The notes: generated by a model not told the origin, from the letters alone. A DNA stretch of 64,000 nt from Streptomyces cucumeris (GCF_024295805.1 NZ_JANCLX010000014.1:121383-185382); one strand, 5' to 3'. Shown: positions 15,491 to 22,611, counted from the first letter of the stretch. Numbers and translations: made by a program.

Positions 15491-15535
15491 ACCCCTGCCA
15501 CGTGGTGGGATGCCAGTTCAAGCCTGGCCAGGGGT
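15491..15535 (+). other. tRNA-like minihelix (acceptor-like stem plus T-arm)
   Basis: Directly after the stop codon, ACCCCTG (15491-15497) pairs with CAGGGGT (15529-15535). Inside, GCCAG-TTCAAGC-CTGGC (15512-15528) has exactly the 5-bp stem and 7-nt loop of a tRNA T-arm, joined to the outer stem without a gap as in a tRNA. The D and anticodon arms are missing; a 14-nt stretch with a small CCAC-GTGG self-complement takes their place. It may be a tRNA relic, an att-like remnant, a regulatory mimic or a plain terminator. Confidence 0.4.
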
Positions 15536-15650
15536 GCTAGGGCGGAGGGATCGCCCAGGGGGCATAGAGATGATTCGCAGGGGCTTGTGGCCCCGACCAA
15601 GAGAGCAGGGGGGCGTCATGCGACGTCTTTTCTGAGAAAGAGGGGAACAG

Positions 15651-16220
15651 GTGAACCTGGCGCTTGTGCAGCAGCAGCAGATCAACGTGCCGGAGACATC
15701 CTGGGTTGGTCACACGACCATGGCTGGTTTCGGGATCATCCTGATGGTCGTGTCGGTTCTGTGCATCAAAGGCAACAAGAGGAAGCAGCCAATGGGGCCC
15801 TGGGGTCCCATGTTCGGCAGTCTCATGGACAGGGCTGTAGCTCAGCCAACCAAGCGCATGGCTGCGAAGTGGGGGGGTGGCGACGAGGGGCTCGACTGGA
15901 AGTCCCTGATGACATTCTTTATCGGAATGTGGGCTATGACGTCGATCCTCAGCTCCTCCCCCGGCACCGTGGTTAATCTGGCTGACTTCTTCCAGAGCCT
16001 CATGATGAAGCTCTCGGGCTGGCCTATCCTGGAAGATGTCGGAGCAGGCGGAGTGTGCCTCCTGCTGTTTTTCTTCGCCATGAGGAACAAGGATGACGAC
16101 AAGGCCGACTTGATGTACGGGTCGATTTGTGGCTTCGTCTTTCCTCTGGGTGGTGGGATCTACTCCGAGATCACACTTCAGATCGGACACTGGATTCCTC
16201 AGGTCATGAGCATGGGTTGA
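15651..16220 (+). CDS. Four-helix membrane protein
   Basis: GTG 15651 follows AGAGGGGAAC. The 189-residue protein has membrane segments at about 19-38, 85-103, 127-145 and 158-178, and a cytosolic loop rich in Pro, Gly and Lys in between. It resembles no family I can name. It is in the operon with the 300-residue membrane protein and ends just before a strong terminator. Confidence 0.65.
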   Translation: MNLALVQQQQINVPETSWVGHTTMAGFGIILMVVSVLCIKGNKRKQPMGPWGPMFGSLMDRAVAQPTKRMAAKWGGGDEGLDWKSLMTFFIGMWAMTSILSSSPGTVVNLADFFQSLMMKLSGWPILEDVGAGGVCLLLFFFAMRNKDDDKADLMYGSICGFVFPLGGGIYSEITLQIGHWIPQVMSMG

Positions 16221-16226
16221 TGCAGT

Positions 16227-16265
16227 AGAAGCGGTCGAACCTCGACGGAAGGTTCGACCGCTTCT
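16227..16265 (+). terminator. Strong hairpin terminator
   Basis: AGAAGCGGTCGAACCT pairs with AGGTTCGACCGCTTCT in a perfect 16-bp stem with a 7-nt loop. Confidence 0.9.
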
Positions 16266-16280
16266 GCGTGTATGGGGGAG

Positions 16281-16309
16281 TTGCCGTATGGCCTAGGCCG
16301 CTGTATGCT
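16281..16309 (+). promoter_or_regulatory. Promoter with GGCCTAGGCC in the spacer (site 5)
   Basis: TTGCCG (16281-16286), a 17-bp spacer and TATGCT (16304-16309) make a clear promoter. The palindrome at 16290-16299 fills the middle of the spacer. This is the best-formed example of the shared promoter/operator layout. It drives the amber-interrupted ParB-like gene and the small membrane gene. Confidence 0.8.
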
Positions 16310-16384
16310 GGAATCTCCGGACGGCGGCACGTGGCTGATGTTCAATGAGCCCAGATCCTGCCGTGATAACCCGAGGGAGAAAGC

Positions 16385-16795
16385 GTGGATGTCACCGCCC
16401 AGTTTGGCCCCGACCTCCTGTGTAATCCCGCACCCGAGGCCATTGAGGGACGAATGATCCTCCCTCTGCACCTCTTCCGAGACGACGGCATCCATGCCAT
16501 GGACTACAGCACCTGGGCAGCCGCCTAGCGCCACTACCTTGAGCGTGAACGCGAACATCTGGACAAGCTCACGGAGCAGGTTGAACGGTGGGGCATTCTT
16601 GGGCGGATCAAGATTTCTTGGCATGGCCCCGGCTATCTCCCGCACATGTATGACGGTCATCATCGAGTCGTCGTCCTGCGTCGCCTCGGCTGGACGCATG
16701 TTCCATATCGCTGGACCAACCCTCGCCGTCCTCGCGCCTGGGGCGAAGAAATGCACTGGGAGCGCGAGCCACTGCCATGGAGCCCTCATGACTGA
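16385..16795 (+). pseudogene. ParB/Srx-like domain protein interrupted by an in-frame TAG
   Basis: From GTG 16385 (after GAGGGAGAAAGC) the frame codes for 136 codons to a TGA at 16793, but codon 48 is TAG (16526-16528). The part after TAG is clearly protein-like and holds DGHHRVVVLRRLGW followed by THVPYRW, the core of ParB/sulfiredoxin-like domains. The part before it has EAIEGRMILPLHLF, with the typical first strand of the domain. The reading frame, promoter, ribosome binding site and the 8-nt overlap with the next gene are all intact. A recent nonsense mutation, a sequencing error or amber readthrough are the options. There is no good internal restart. Confidence 0.7.
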
Positions 16796-17087
16796 AGCTA
16801 CCGATTCGGCGCCCAGCATCCGGGGACGCCTTCCGCTCTGGGTGGCGCTCGCGGGACTGACCTACGGAATAGTGGGTCGCGCCCTGGCCTGGTCCGTTCT
16901 GGAATTGCCCGTTTCCATGTCAGCGACAGCCATTGCCGCCTTCACGGGCGGAGCCTGGGTGGTTGACACCGTCTTCCTCCTGGCCCTCCTCCGCGAATCC
17001 ATGCTGGAGCGGATCGCTTGGACGTGCTCGTCGATTCTGATGCTATCCGTCTACGGCGGTTGGAATCTGATTGAACTGATGCTGTAG
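16788..17087 (+). CDS. Small membrane protein
   Basis: ATG 16788 overlaps the end of the ParB-like frame by 8 nt, so its translation may depend on ribosomes crossing that gene. The 99-residue product has about three membrane segments (LPLWVALAGLTYGIVGRALA, TAIAAFTGGAWVVDTVFLLA and a last one before the C-terminus). No family is recognised. It ends just before a terminator. Confidence 0.65.
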   Translation: MTEATDSAPSIRGRLPLWVALAGLTYGIVGRALAWSVLELPVSMSATAIAAFTGGAWVVDTVFLLALLRESMLERIAWTCSSILMLSVYGGWNLIELML

Positions 17088-17107
17088 GGAATCCCAACTC
17101 CCCGCAT

Positions 17108-17144
17108 AGGCAGGTCTCTTGACCGACAGAGACCTGCCTTTTTC
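17108..17144 (+). terminator. Intrinsic terminator with T-run
   Basis: AGGCAGGTCTC pairs with GAGACCTGCCT, 10-nt loop, followed by TTTTT: the most classical terminator of the window. Confidence 0.92.
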
Positions 17145-17147
17145 ACC

Positions 17148-17177
17148 TTGATTAATGGCCTAGGTCAATGTTACGTT
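17148..17177 (+). promoter_or_regulatory. Promoter with GGCCTAGGTC in the spacer (site 6)
   Basis: TTGATT (17148-17153) and TACGTT (17172-17177) are 18 bp apart. GGCCTAGGTC at 17157-17166 differs by one base from the perfect palindrome and occupies the spacer as at 16290. It drives the hydrolase operon that starts at 17202. Confidence 0.75.
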
Positions 17178-17201
17178 GAGGCCAGCGGAAAGGAGAACCA
17201 A

Positions 17202-17816
17202 ATGCGTAGGGCTGGAGGTGTGTTCGTCGGGGTGTTTCTATGCGTCGGAGGAATCCAGGCGATGACCGGATTCATTCCGACAGCACCCTCCGTTGCAGGG
17301 GCCGCTCAATCAGGGAAGTCGGGCGGATCTGAGGGCTTGAAATTCACGGGCACCAGTGCTCCGGTGCGGAGTGAATCCGTGCCTGTGAAGAGGTACGAGA
17401 GCCTCATCAATAAGTGGGGCAATAAGTGCGAAACGCTTACTCCGGCACTTCTCGCATCCCAGCTCTACCAGGAGAGTGGCTTCCGCGCCGACCGAAACAC
17501 CGTGTCTTCCGCTAATGCCAAGGGGTTCGCGCAGTTCCTCCCCAGTACGTGGGCGGTTCACGGCGTCGATGGTAACGGCGACGGAAGGCGTGACATCTGG
17601 GATCCGGAAGATGCGATCCCGTCGGCTGCCGTTTATGACTGCAAGCTCGCTGCGTACACAAGGGATGTTCCGGGGGATCGTGTCTCCAACATGCTTGCGA
17701 GCTATAACGCAGGTTCGAACAAGGTGAAAAAGTATCAGGGAATCCCTCCCTACGACGAGACGCAGAACTATGTTCGGATCATCAAGCGTGTCGCGGGAGA
17801 AAGGTTTGAGAGATGA
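17202..17816 (+). CDS. Secreted lytic transglycosylase (SLT-like)
   Basis: ATG 17202 follows AAAGGAG by 6 nt. The 204-residue protein has an N-terminal signal or anchor segment (about 4-24), a linker and an SLT/goose-lysozyme-like domain. The catalytic Glu is near residue 91 in YQESGF, followed by ANAKGFAQFLPSTW and a Ca-site-like DGNGDGRRD, then ASYNAG and NYVRIIKRV, all in the order expected for soluble lytic transglycosylases of actinobacteria. It cuts glycan strands of peptidoglycan. Its stop overlaps the next start (ATGA), so it is coupled to the NlpC/P60 lipoprotein. Such pairs usually open the wall locally for a secretion or transfer machine. Confidence 0.9.
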   Translation: MRRAGGVFVGVFLCVGGIQAMTGFIPTAPSVAGAAQSGKSGGSEGLKFTGTSAPVRSESVPVKRYESLINKWGNKCETLTPALLASQLYQESGFRADRNTVSSANAKGFAQFLPSTWAVHGVDGNGDGRRDIWDPEDAIPSAAVYDCKLAAYTRDVPGDRVSNMLASYNAGSNKVKKYQGIPPYDETQNYVRIIKRVAGERFER

Positions 17817-18430
17817 ACCGGATGCAACGGGTCGCAGTAGCTGCTTCGTCCTTGACGATCAGCGCATCGATGATGGTTGGATGCGGCGCCCTGCATGACG
17901 CACCAATCTCAAACGCGAAGTCCAACAAAAATTCATCGGCAATCGAAGAAGCGAACTCGTACAAAAACAGTTCTGATGGAAGTGGAAAACCTGAGTCCAA
18001 GCGAAAACGCGGAGTTCCCCAGGGTGACATGAAGCCGGTCGCCAAGACTTCAAAGGCTCCCGCTTGGGCGGTCGCGCTGAACTGGGCAGAAACGAAGCTC
18101 GGCCGCAAATACGTGTGGGGTGGGGAGTCGGAAGCCGAGGGGGGATACGACTGCTCCGGCCTCACGCAGGCCGCCTACGCCCGCGCTGGCATCAAACTGC
18201 CACGGGTTGCCAACGACCAGTACGCCACCACCAACGTGCACCCCAAGTGGGCCGACCTGCGGCCGGGTGACCTGGTTTTCTTCGGTGAGACGGAGCGAGG
18301 AATTCACCACGTTGGCCTGTATGTCGGAAGTGGCATGATGCTGCACGCCCCGAACAGTCACTCGGTTATCCGGTTCAACAAAGTCCACTACATGTCCGAC
18401 TACTACGGTGCAACGAGGGTGAGCTCATGA
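17813..18430 (+). CDS. NlpC/P60 peptidase lipoprotein
   Basis: The 205-residue preprotein has a lipobox MVGC with the lipidated Cys at 24 and a Ser/Lys/Asn-rich spacer to about 82. An NlpC/P60 domain follows with the catalytic Cys at 113 (YDCSGLT) and His at about 166 (IHHVGLYVG), then a third polar residue in HAPNSHSV. It is coupled to the transglycosylase before it and to the small gene after it by ATGA overlaps. It would cleave stem peptides while tethered to the membrane, in contrast to the freely secreted NlpC/P60 protein encoded at 5980. Confidence 0.9.
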   Translation: MNRMQRVAVAASSLTISASMMVGCGALHDAPISNAKSNKNSSAIEEANSYKNSSDGSGKPESKRKRGVPQGDMKPVAKTSKAPAWAVALNWAETKLGRKYVWGGESEAEGGYDCSGLTQAAYARAGIKLPRVANDQYATTNVHPKWADLRPGDLVFFGETERGIHHVGLYVGSGMMLHAPNSHSVIRFNKVHYMSDYYGATRVSS

Positions 18431-18696
18431 GCCTCTACGAAGTTGAGGTCTGGAAGAAGGAAGACAGGTCACTCATTAGGTGGCACCCAAAAATCAAATA
18501 TTTCACTCGTGTCGTCGAAGCCCCTGACGCTGTTACTGCGGCCGAGAGTGTTTGCGCCAAAGAGGAGATTCCGAAGAACCCCAATGGGGAACCCGTCTTG
18601 GTTGTCACGCGAGCGAAAGAAGAGGACGGCGGAGTGTGTCAAGGCGGTTGGCTGGATCTTCTTTTGGAGCTACGGGAGGCTGGAGTAATCGAATAG
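18427..18696 (+). CDS. Small hypothetical protein of the hydrolase operon
   Basis: It overlaps the NlpC/P60 gene by 4 nt (ATGA). The 89-residue soluble protein begins with a beta hairpin-like stretch (LYEVEVWKKEDRSLIRWHPK) and has no membrane segment. The length and alternating pattern suggest a small alpha/beta domain. No family is recognised; the coupling suggests a role with the two hydrolases. Confidence 0.6.
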   Translation: MSLYEVEVWKKEDRSLIRWHPKIKYFTRVVEAPDAVTAAESVCAKEEIPKNPNGEPVLVVTRAKEEDGGVCQGGWLDLLLELREAGVIE

Positions 18697-18783
18697 TCTA
18701 CCCAAAGTCGAGGGCAGGCTTGAGGCGAAGATGCTCGGGCTGGAAAATGTCCAACCCGAAATCAAACAAGGAGAAGAAGAAAC

Positions 18784-19242
18784 GTGACCGACGTCAACTC
18801 TCTCGGAAGTGAAGCCGAACAGCTCATTCAGGACGCGATGAAGGAGTTCGGCGTCGATCGCGACACCGCGGCGGCGCTCGTTTCCCGAACGTTCGAGGCC
18901 ATGCTGTTGTGCAAGAGTGAGGCGGCGGCGAAAGAGGTTTTCCTTCGGAGCCTCTATGGGGCAATTCAGGGCAAGGAGCTTTGGGCCGTACAGTACCTGA
19001 AGGCTACCTACCAAAAGAGCCTTCCTGTGTGGGCGCAGGTGTGTGAAGAGTCGGCAGGACAGGGTCAGGATCCGGCAACAGCCCTTTCCGTGAGATGCTC
19101 GATTCCAATGAGCGCCGCCAAGGATGCCGTAAAGATCGTCAGTCGCATCAAGGATGGCGAGACGGTCGATGCGATTGCCGAGGAGACTGCCAAAAGTAGC
19201 CAGAACATCTCATTCGAGTTGTTCAAGTCCCAGGCGGGCTGA
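18784..19242 (+). CDS. Hypothetical helical protein
   Basis: GTG 18784 follows AAGGAGAAGAAGAAAC. The 152-residue protein is helical, begins with an acidic stretch (LGSEAEQLIQDAMKEFGVD), and has the DGETVDAIAEETAKSS segment near the end that resembles a helix-turn-helix. It is the last gene of the hydrolase operon before a strong terminator. No function can be assigned. Confidence 0.6.
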   Translation: MTDVNSLGSEAEQLIQDAMKEFGVDRDTAAALVSRTFEAMLLCKSEAAAKEVFLRSLYGAIQGKELWAVQYLKATYQKSLPVWAQVCEESAGQGQDPATALSVRCSIPMSAAKDAVKIVSRIKDGETVDAIAEETAKSSQNISFELFKSQAG

Positions 19243-19245
19243 TGT

Positions 19246-19287
19246 GATACGAGCGATCGGGGGATCCACCCCCTGATCGCTCGTATC
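19246..19287 (+). terminator. Hairpin terminator closing the hydrolase operon
   Basis: GATACGAGCGATC and GGGG pair with CCCC and GATCGCTCGTATC, a stem of 17 bp with small interruptions, right after the stop codon. Confidence 0.9.
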
Positions 19288-19304
19288 GCCCCCGGGAGGT
19301 TGGC

Positions 19305-19613
19305 ATGACGAAGAGGGATGTCGAGATTACCCCAAGCGCAGGGCGTGCCCTGCGGAGGCTCTGGAGGTCAGACGTCACGGCGGCTCGGCGAATCCAGAGG
19401 ATCGTCGATGACATTTGCGCAGGTGTCACGCCGCAGAAAAGTGTTCGGATGACGAGTTCCAGCAAGACCCGAACGACCCTCGGCGCGGTTCCCTACAAGG
19501 TTGCGGATGGCAAGATCAGGGTGGTCTTCGAGCCGGGCAAGAGGATCATTGCCATCGGATACAGAAAAGACGTGTACGTGACAATCTTTGGCTCTGGAGG
19601 CTGGGGAAGATGA
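19305..19613 (+). CDS. RelE/ParE-superfamily toxin-like protein
   Basis: ATG 19305 follows GGGAGG. The 102-residue protein has the size and order of the RelE fold: strand DVEITPSAGRALRRL, two helices with RRIQRIVDDI, then beta strands with YKVADGKIRVVFE and KRIIAIGYRKDVYV. Basic residues that cut or bind RNA in RelE are present (Arg, Lys), but the typical C-terminal Tyr/His is not certain. No antitoxin gene lies directly next to it, since the upstream gene is separated by a terminator. So it may be an orphan, a domesticated nuclease or a regulator. Confidence 0.65.
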   Translation: MTKRDVEITPSAGRALRRLWRSDVTAARRIQRIVDDICAGVTPQKSVRMTSSSKTRTTLGAVPYKVADGKIRVVFEPGKRIIAIGYRKDVYVTIFGSGGWGR

Positions 19614-19705
19614 AGAAGGCGGGACGGAAGGGGGGGGCGCGCTGGGTGACCTGCTGCACACCCCGGCAGGACTTAGCCCCACCAGACATGCGGATGACTC
19701 CATGA
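19610..19705 (+). CDS. Possible 31-residue peptide between two overlapping genes
   Basis: The frame starts at ATG 19610 inside the stop of the RelE-like gene (ATGA) and ends with a TGA that overlaps the next ATG in the same manner. Its sequence is basic at the N-terminus and contains CC. The double overlap argues for translation; nothing else supports it. Confidence 0.35.
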   Translation: MKKAGRKGGARWVTCCTPRQDLAPPDMRMTP

Positions 19706-20412
19706 AAGGAAGTGTCCACGTAGCGATAGGGGCCTCCGCCCCTATCGGCCTGGTTGCCACCCAGGCCATCACGATCCCTCAGGGCGTTGTGATGGCCATC
19801 GTTGCGGCTGGCTACGCCGTGCTGCCGGACGTCGACACGCCGACGTCCTGCGCCTCGAGGGCCCTCGGTCCTCTCGCACACAAGGCGGTGCACGGGCTGT
19901 GCAGGTCGGTGGTGGATAGAACGGCACTTCGGCGGGACAAGAGTCGTGTGCGATGGATGGAGATCCGCCGTCGAGACCCATACCACCGGAGTCTGACCCA
20001 CACGCTGGCGGCGACCTTGCTTCTGGGGTGCATCGCCCTCGGCTCATCCTGGGCCCACCCGGCATTCGCCGGGTTCCTGGCCGCGTTGGGTGCGTTCTTG
20101 CTGTGGCCCATCTGTGGACGTTTCGGGCTGATTGTTCCAGCCGCTGCCGTCGCTGCACTCGGTGCCGCCACAGTGCTATCCCCCTGGATGGTCACCCTGG
20201 CGGTGACGGGTGGATACATGAGCCACCTCCTAGCGGACGCGTGCACAACGGCCGGTGTGCCGCTCTTCTGGCCGCTCGAGATCCAAGGGAAGCGGTGGTG
20301 GTACATCCGGTTGCTTGGCGCATCAGTGACCTCCGGCTCTCCTGGGGAGAGGGGGCCCGCCGTCGGCGTCGCGCTGGCCTCGAATGTCTTACTTCTGTTC
20401 GCATACTTCTGA
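19702..20412 (+). CDS. YdjM-like membrane-bound metal-dependent hydrolase family protein
   Basis: The start at ATG 19702 follows the pattern of overlaps and gives 236 residues with a His near the N-terminus (SVHVAIG), then HRSLTHTL and SHLLADACT, the His/Asp ligands of the YdjM/DUF457 family. There are about five membrane segments. Members are poorly characterised inner-membrane proteins, and some are induced in the SOS response. The protein is widespread in Streptomyces and its plasmids. It ends just before a strong terminator. Confidence 0.8.
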   Translation: MKGSVHVAIGASAPIGLVATQAITIPQGVVMAIVAAGYAVLPDVDTPTSCASRALGPLAHKAVHGLCRSVVDRTALRRDKSRVRWMEIRRRDPYHRSLTHTLAATLLLGCIALGSSWAHPAFAGFLAALGAFLLWPICGRFGLIVPAAAVAALGAATVLSPWMVTLAVTGGYMSHLLADACTTAGVPLFWPLEIQGKRWWYIRLLGASVTSGSPGERGPAVGVALASNVLLLFAYF

Positions 20413-20413
20413 G

Positions 20414-20440
20414 AAAAGCCCGGCTTCGGCCGGGCTTTTT
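20414..20440 (+). terminator. Intrinsic terminator
   Basis: AAAAGCCCGGC, TTCG loop, GCCGGGCTTTT, followed by further T: a very stable tetraloop terminator. Confidence 0.93.
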
Positions 20441-20463
20441 GGTGCTTTGCAGGAAGGGGGTTG

Positions 20464-20916
20464 ATGCCTCACAATCAGAGCGGAAGTGGAGGGAAAGGTG
20501 ATGCGACACCCGTGAGCCACAAAGATGAGATCTGGGGCACGACGGAGCGGCGCACGCTTGCGTTCACTAGGGCCCTTGTACGCCCCGAAGGCGACACCAG
20601 GGACGACCGCGGCGCCCGTACCTCCATGAATGCAGGCGCGGAAGGGCTCGGGGCGTTCGGCCCCGAGGCGTATGGGCGTGCGCAGGCCAACAGCTACGAG
20701 CTGATCACTCGCATTCAGCAGGAGTCTCCGTATGTTGCGGAAGAGGTGGTTGAGCATGTCGTGCATGACCGTCGCTTGTACGTCGGGATGTGGATCACTG
20801 GGGGAGTGGCCGCTGTCTCCGCGTTTCTCACGTTCTCCGTGCCGTGTCTGATCACCGCTGTTGTGGCCGTGGTGTTCGCCCTGTCTGCAACTCCGGGTCG
20901 ACAGAGTCGGGACTGA
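20464..20916 (+). CDS. Small protein with two membrane segments at the C-terminus
   Basis: ATG 20464 follows GGAAGGGGG. The 150-residue protein has a polar, Gly/Arg-rich first 90 residues and two hydrophobic segments at about 105-143 (LYVGMWITGGVAAVSAFLTF and ITAVVAVVFALSA). No family is recognised. It is a single-gene unit between a terminator and the next promoter. Confidence 0.6.
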   Translation: MPHNQSGSGGKGDATPVSHKDEIWGTTERRTLAFTRALVRPEGDTRDDRGARTSMNAGAEGLGAFGPEAYGRAQANSYELITRIQQESPYVAEEVVEHVVHDRRLYVGMWITGGVAAVSAFLTFSVPCLITAVVAVVFALSATPGRQSRD

Positions 20917-20925
20917 ACGAGGCTC

Positions 20926-20954
20926 TTGAATGGCTGCCATTCTTGCCGTAGACT
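20926..20954 (+). promoter_or_regulatory. Promoter
   Basis: TTGAAT (20926-20931) and TAGACT (20949-20954) are spaced 17 bp apart. It lies 24 bp before the ATG of the RHH-like gene and has no GGCCTAGGCC site. Confidence 0.7.
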
Positions 20955-20977
20955 CTTCTCATCGGAAGGGGAAGTTG

Positions 20978-21220
20978 ATGGCAGGACGAAAGAGAGCGCC
21001 CGGAGCCGAGGTTCGGAAAGAGCGAACAACCATCCGTTGGACCGAGAGCGAAATGAAACGCATCAGGGATGTCCAGAAGATGTTGGGCGTCAGATACGAG
21101 GCGGATGTTGTTCGAGTCCTTTTCCTGGAACAGCTGGGACGAATCGAATCCACTCGAACAAAGTCGTGGCAGAGTAGTTGCCATGACGAACTCCAGCGAT
21201 CCTCTGGTAAGCATCCCTGA
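20978..21220 (+). CDS. Small basic protein, possible ribbon-helix-helix DNA-binding protein
   Basis: ATG 20978 follows GGAAGGGGAAG. The 80-residue product contains RKERTTIRWTESEMKRI and then LGVRYEADVVRVLFLEQL, which has the strand-helix-helix pattern of RHH regulators (short beta strand TTIRW followed by two helices). The C-terminus overlaps the next gene by 38 nt in another frame. It probably regulates its own promoter or the small operon. Confidence 0.6.
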   Translation: MAGRKRAPGAEVRKERTTIRWTESEMKRIRDVQKMLGVRYEADVVRVLFLEQLGRIESTRTKSWQSSCHDELQRSSGKHP

Positions 21221-21359
21221 AGCTGCCGCCCGGATGGGCGTGAAGCCCCGCCAGGTTCACAGGATCCTCGAGCGAAATCTGATTCGAGCCGTGCGTACCC
21301 ATACCGGCTTGCAGTACCGACTGGATGATATAGAGGCGGTCCGCAAGACGCGTCGATAG
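21183..21359 (+). CDS. Excisionase/MerR-like helix-turn-helix protein
   Basis: The 58-residue product of ATG 21183 is one HTH_17 domain: PLVSIPEAAARMGVKPRQVHRI with a wing-like GLQYRLDDIEAVRKTRR. Proteins of this size act as recombination directionality factors or small activators. No integrase is in the window, so an excisionase role is not shown. It overlaps the 3' end of the preceding gene and has only a weak ribosome binding site, which suggests coupling. Confidence 0.7.
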   Translation: MTNSSDPLVSIPEAAARMGVKPRQVHRILERNLIRAVRTHTGLQYRLDDIEAVRKTRR

Positions 21360-21603
21360 CGATCGAGCATGCACCCTCGATCCACCTCTCCCGAGCCGCG
21401 ACCCCTCGCGCGTGCGGCTCGATGCAGCCTTGGGGCGCCGCCTGTTCGGCGGCGCTCCCTTGTTACTCCGATGTTGCGAGCCCGGCGTTCCGTCGAGGTC
21501 GATGAGCTCGGCGGACTACCTGGTAACTCATGGTCGCCGCGTATTGCGACGGCGCATCACGACGCTCCCATCCCGGCAGAGGTGAAGATAAAGGAGAAGA
21601 GCC
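21360..21603. other. Intergenic region with GC-rich hairpin
   Basis: No gene is supported. A perfect 8-bp stem GCGCCGCC with 5-nt loop (21435-21455) followed by CCCTTGTT is a likely terminator for the two small regulators. The remainder, to the ribosome binding site AAAGGAG at 21591, should contain the promoter of the next gene, but I see no convincing -10. Confidence 0.5.
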
Positions 21604-22176
21604 ATGACCCCTGAAGAAGAGATCCGCGCCGTAGCAATACAGGCAGCCGCAGCCTTCTGTGCTCCCTCCGCATCACCCCCTGAGAGTGTGCTGCGTGTAG
21701 CCGAAACGTTCTACGTGTACGTCAAGCATGGCCAAGAAGAGGCGCTTCGAACTTATGCGGAGGCAGAGGCACAGCGGGAGGTCGCGACTGTCGCATCGAT
21801 CCCCGGTGCAACCCGGGAAGTAGAGCTGCGCGAACCCGTAGCTGTAGGTGAGTCCCCTGGTCGGCCCCCGACCCCCGCCCTCGCTCCCGCCCCTACTGAG
21901 TGGCACCCTCCGGCCGAGGGCGAGGCCATGCCTTCGGAGGCACTCGGCAAGCCGAGCGTTCAGCAGGTAGGAGCCCGGCAGAGGGTCGATCAGGTGAAGC
22001 GGCAGCGGGCGAAGAAGATCCTGCAGGAGTTCAAGGTCGCGCGGGCGGTGGACCACAAGCAGAACCTCCTGGATTCGATGGAGGACTCGGGGCTCGCGGA
22101 TTTCGTGATCGAGGATGGCGGCGCGAGGCTACCCCTCAAGGACCACATCGCCCGCATGCAGGGCCAGTTGGCGTAA
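21604..22176 (+). CDS. Hypothetical protein
   Basis: ATG 21604 follows AAAGGAGAAGAG. The 190-residue product has an acidic helical N-terminal half with AETFYVYVKHGQEEALRTYA, a Pro-rich linker and a basic helical C-terminal half (RVDQVKRQRAKKILQEFKVA). It is typical of small early proteins of actinophages; no function is known. Confidence 0.6.
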   Translation: MTPEEEIRAVAIQAAAAFCAPSASPPESVLRVAETFYVYVKHGQEEALRTYAEAEAQREVATVASIPGATREVELREPVAVGESPGRPPTPALAPAPTEWHPPAEGEAMPSEALGKPSVQQVGARQRVDQVKRQRAKKILQEFKVARAVDHKQNLLDSMEDSGLADFVIEDGGARLPLKDHIARMQGQLA

Positions 22177-22181
22177 CTCTG

Positions 22182-22190
22182 TGATAGAAT
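22182..22190 (+). promoter_or_regulatory. Extended -10 promoter before the HTH/helicase operon
   Basis: TGATAGAAT has the extended -10 TGn followed by TAGAAT. No good -35 is seen, as is allowed for extended -10 promoters. TCGCAGA directly after it matches half of the inverted repeat at 27959-27977. Confidence 0.5.
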
Positions 22191-22248
22191 CGCAGAAGTT
22201 GGGAAATCTAAGGTATCTTCAAGTGGCCGTTTGTCCACAAGGAGAACC

Positions 22249-22611
22249 ATGATTCAGACCGAACCGAACGATGAGCTTAACCCGACTTCCAAGGGTGAAT
22301 CGACGAGCGCAGATCAGGCGACCGTCGGCTGGAAAAAGACCGGGCAGACCATCAGTGAGACCGTGCAAAATCTCCTAGCCATCATGGTTAGTGAAGATCG
22401 AGAGAGTCTCTCAAAGGGCACCGTTCGGCAAGTCTATAGCAAAAAGCTGAGGGAGCTGGCAAAGCACCTCGGGGTATCCGAGCCCTATATGCCACGAAAG
22501 ATTCTGTCTGGCACATGGGATGCAGATGATCTCGACAAGCTCGCCGACTTCTTCGGAACCTGGCCCATTGAATTCGTGCCAGGGCCTCATGATGAAGAAA
22601 AGACGGAATAG
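22249..22611 (+). CDS. Putative XRE/Cro-type HTH regulator
   Basis: ATG 22249 follows AAGGAGAACC. In the 120-residue product the C-terminal half reads KLRELAKHLGVSEPYMPRKILSGTWDADDLDKLADFFG. This is the layout of a Cro/C1-type HTH (helix 2-3 at HLGVSEPYMPRKI) followed by the helix that tests for the end of the domain. The N-terminal 45 residues are polar and flexible. It precedes the helicase gene by 9 nt, so the two form an operon. It may recognise the TCGCAGA element near its promoter, which is only a guess. Confidence 0.7.
   Translation: MIQTEPNDELNPTSKGESTSADQATVGWKKTGQTISETVQNLLAIMVSEDRESLSKGTVRQVYSKKLRELAKHLGVSEPYMPRKILSGTWDADDLDKLADFFGTWPIEFVPGPHDEEKTE

Noticed and set aside
16199..16819. 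Minus-strand frame of 206 residues opposite the ParB-like gene
   Set aside because: It has no site, contains the promoter and terminator of plus-strand genes and mirrors the coding plus strand.
20978..21359. Complete toxin-antitoxin pair
   Set aside because: The RHH-like and excisionase-like proteins are both DNA-binding types; no toxin fold is encoded next to them.
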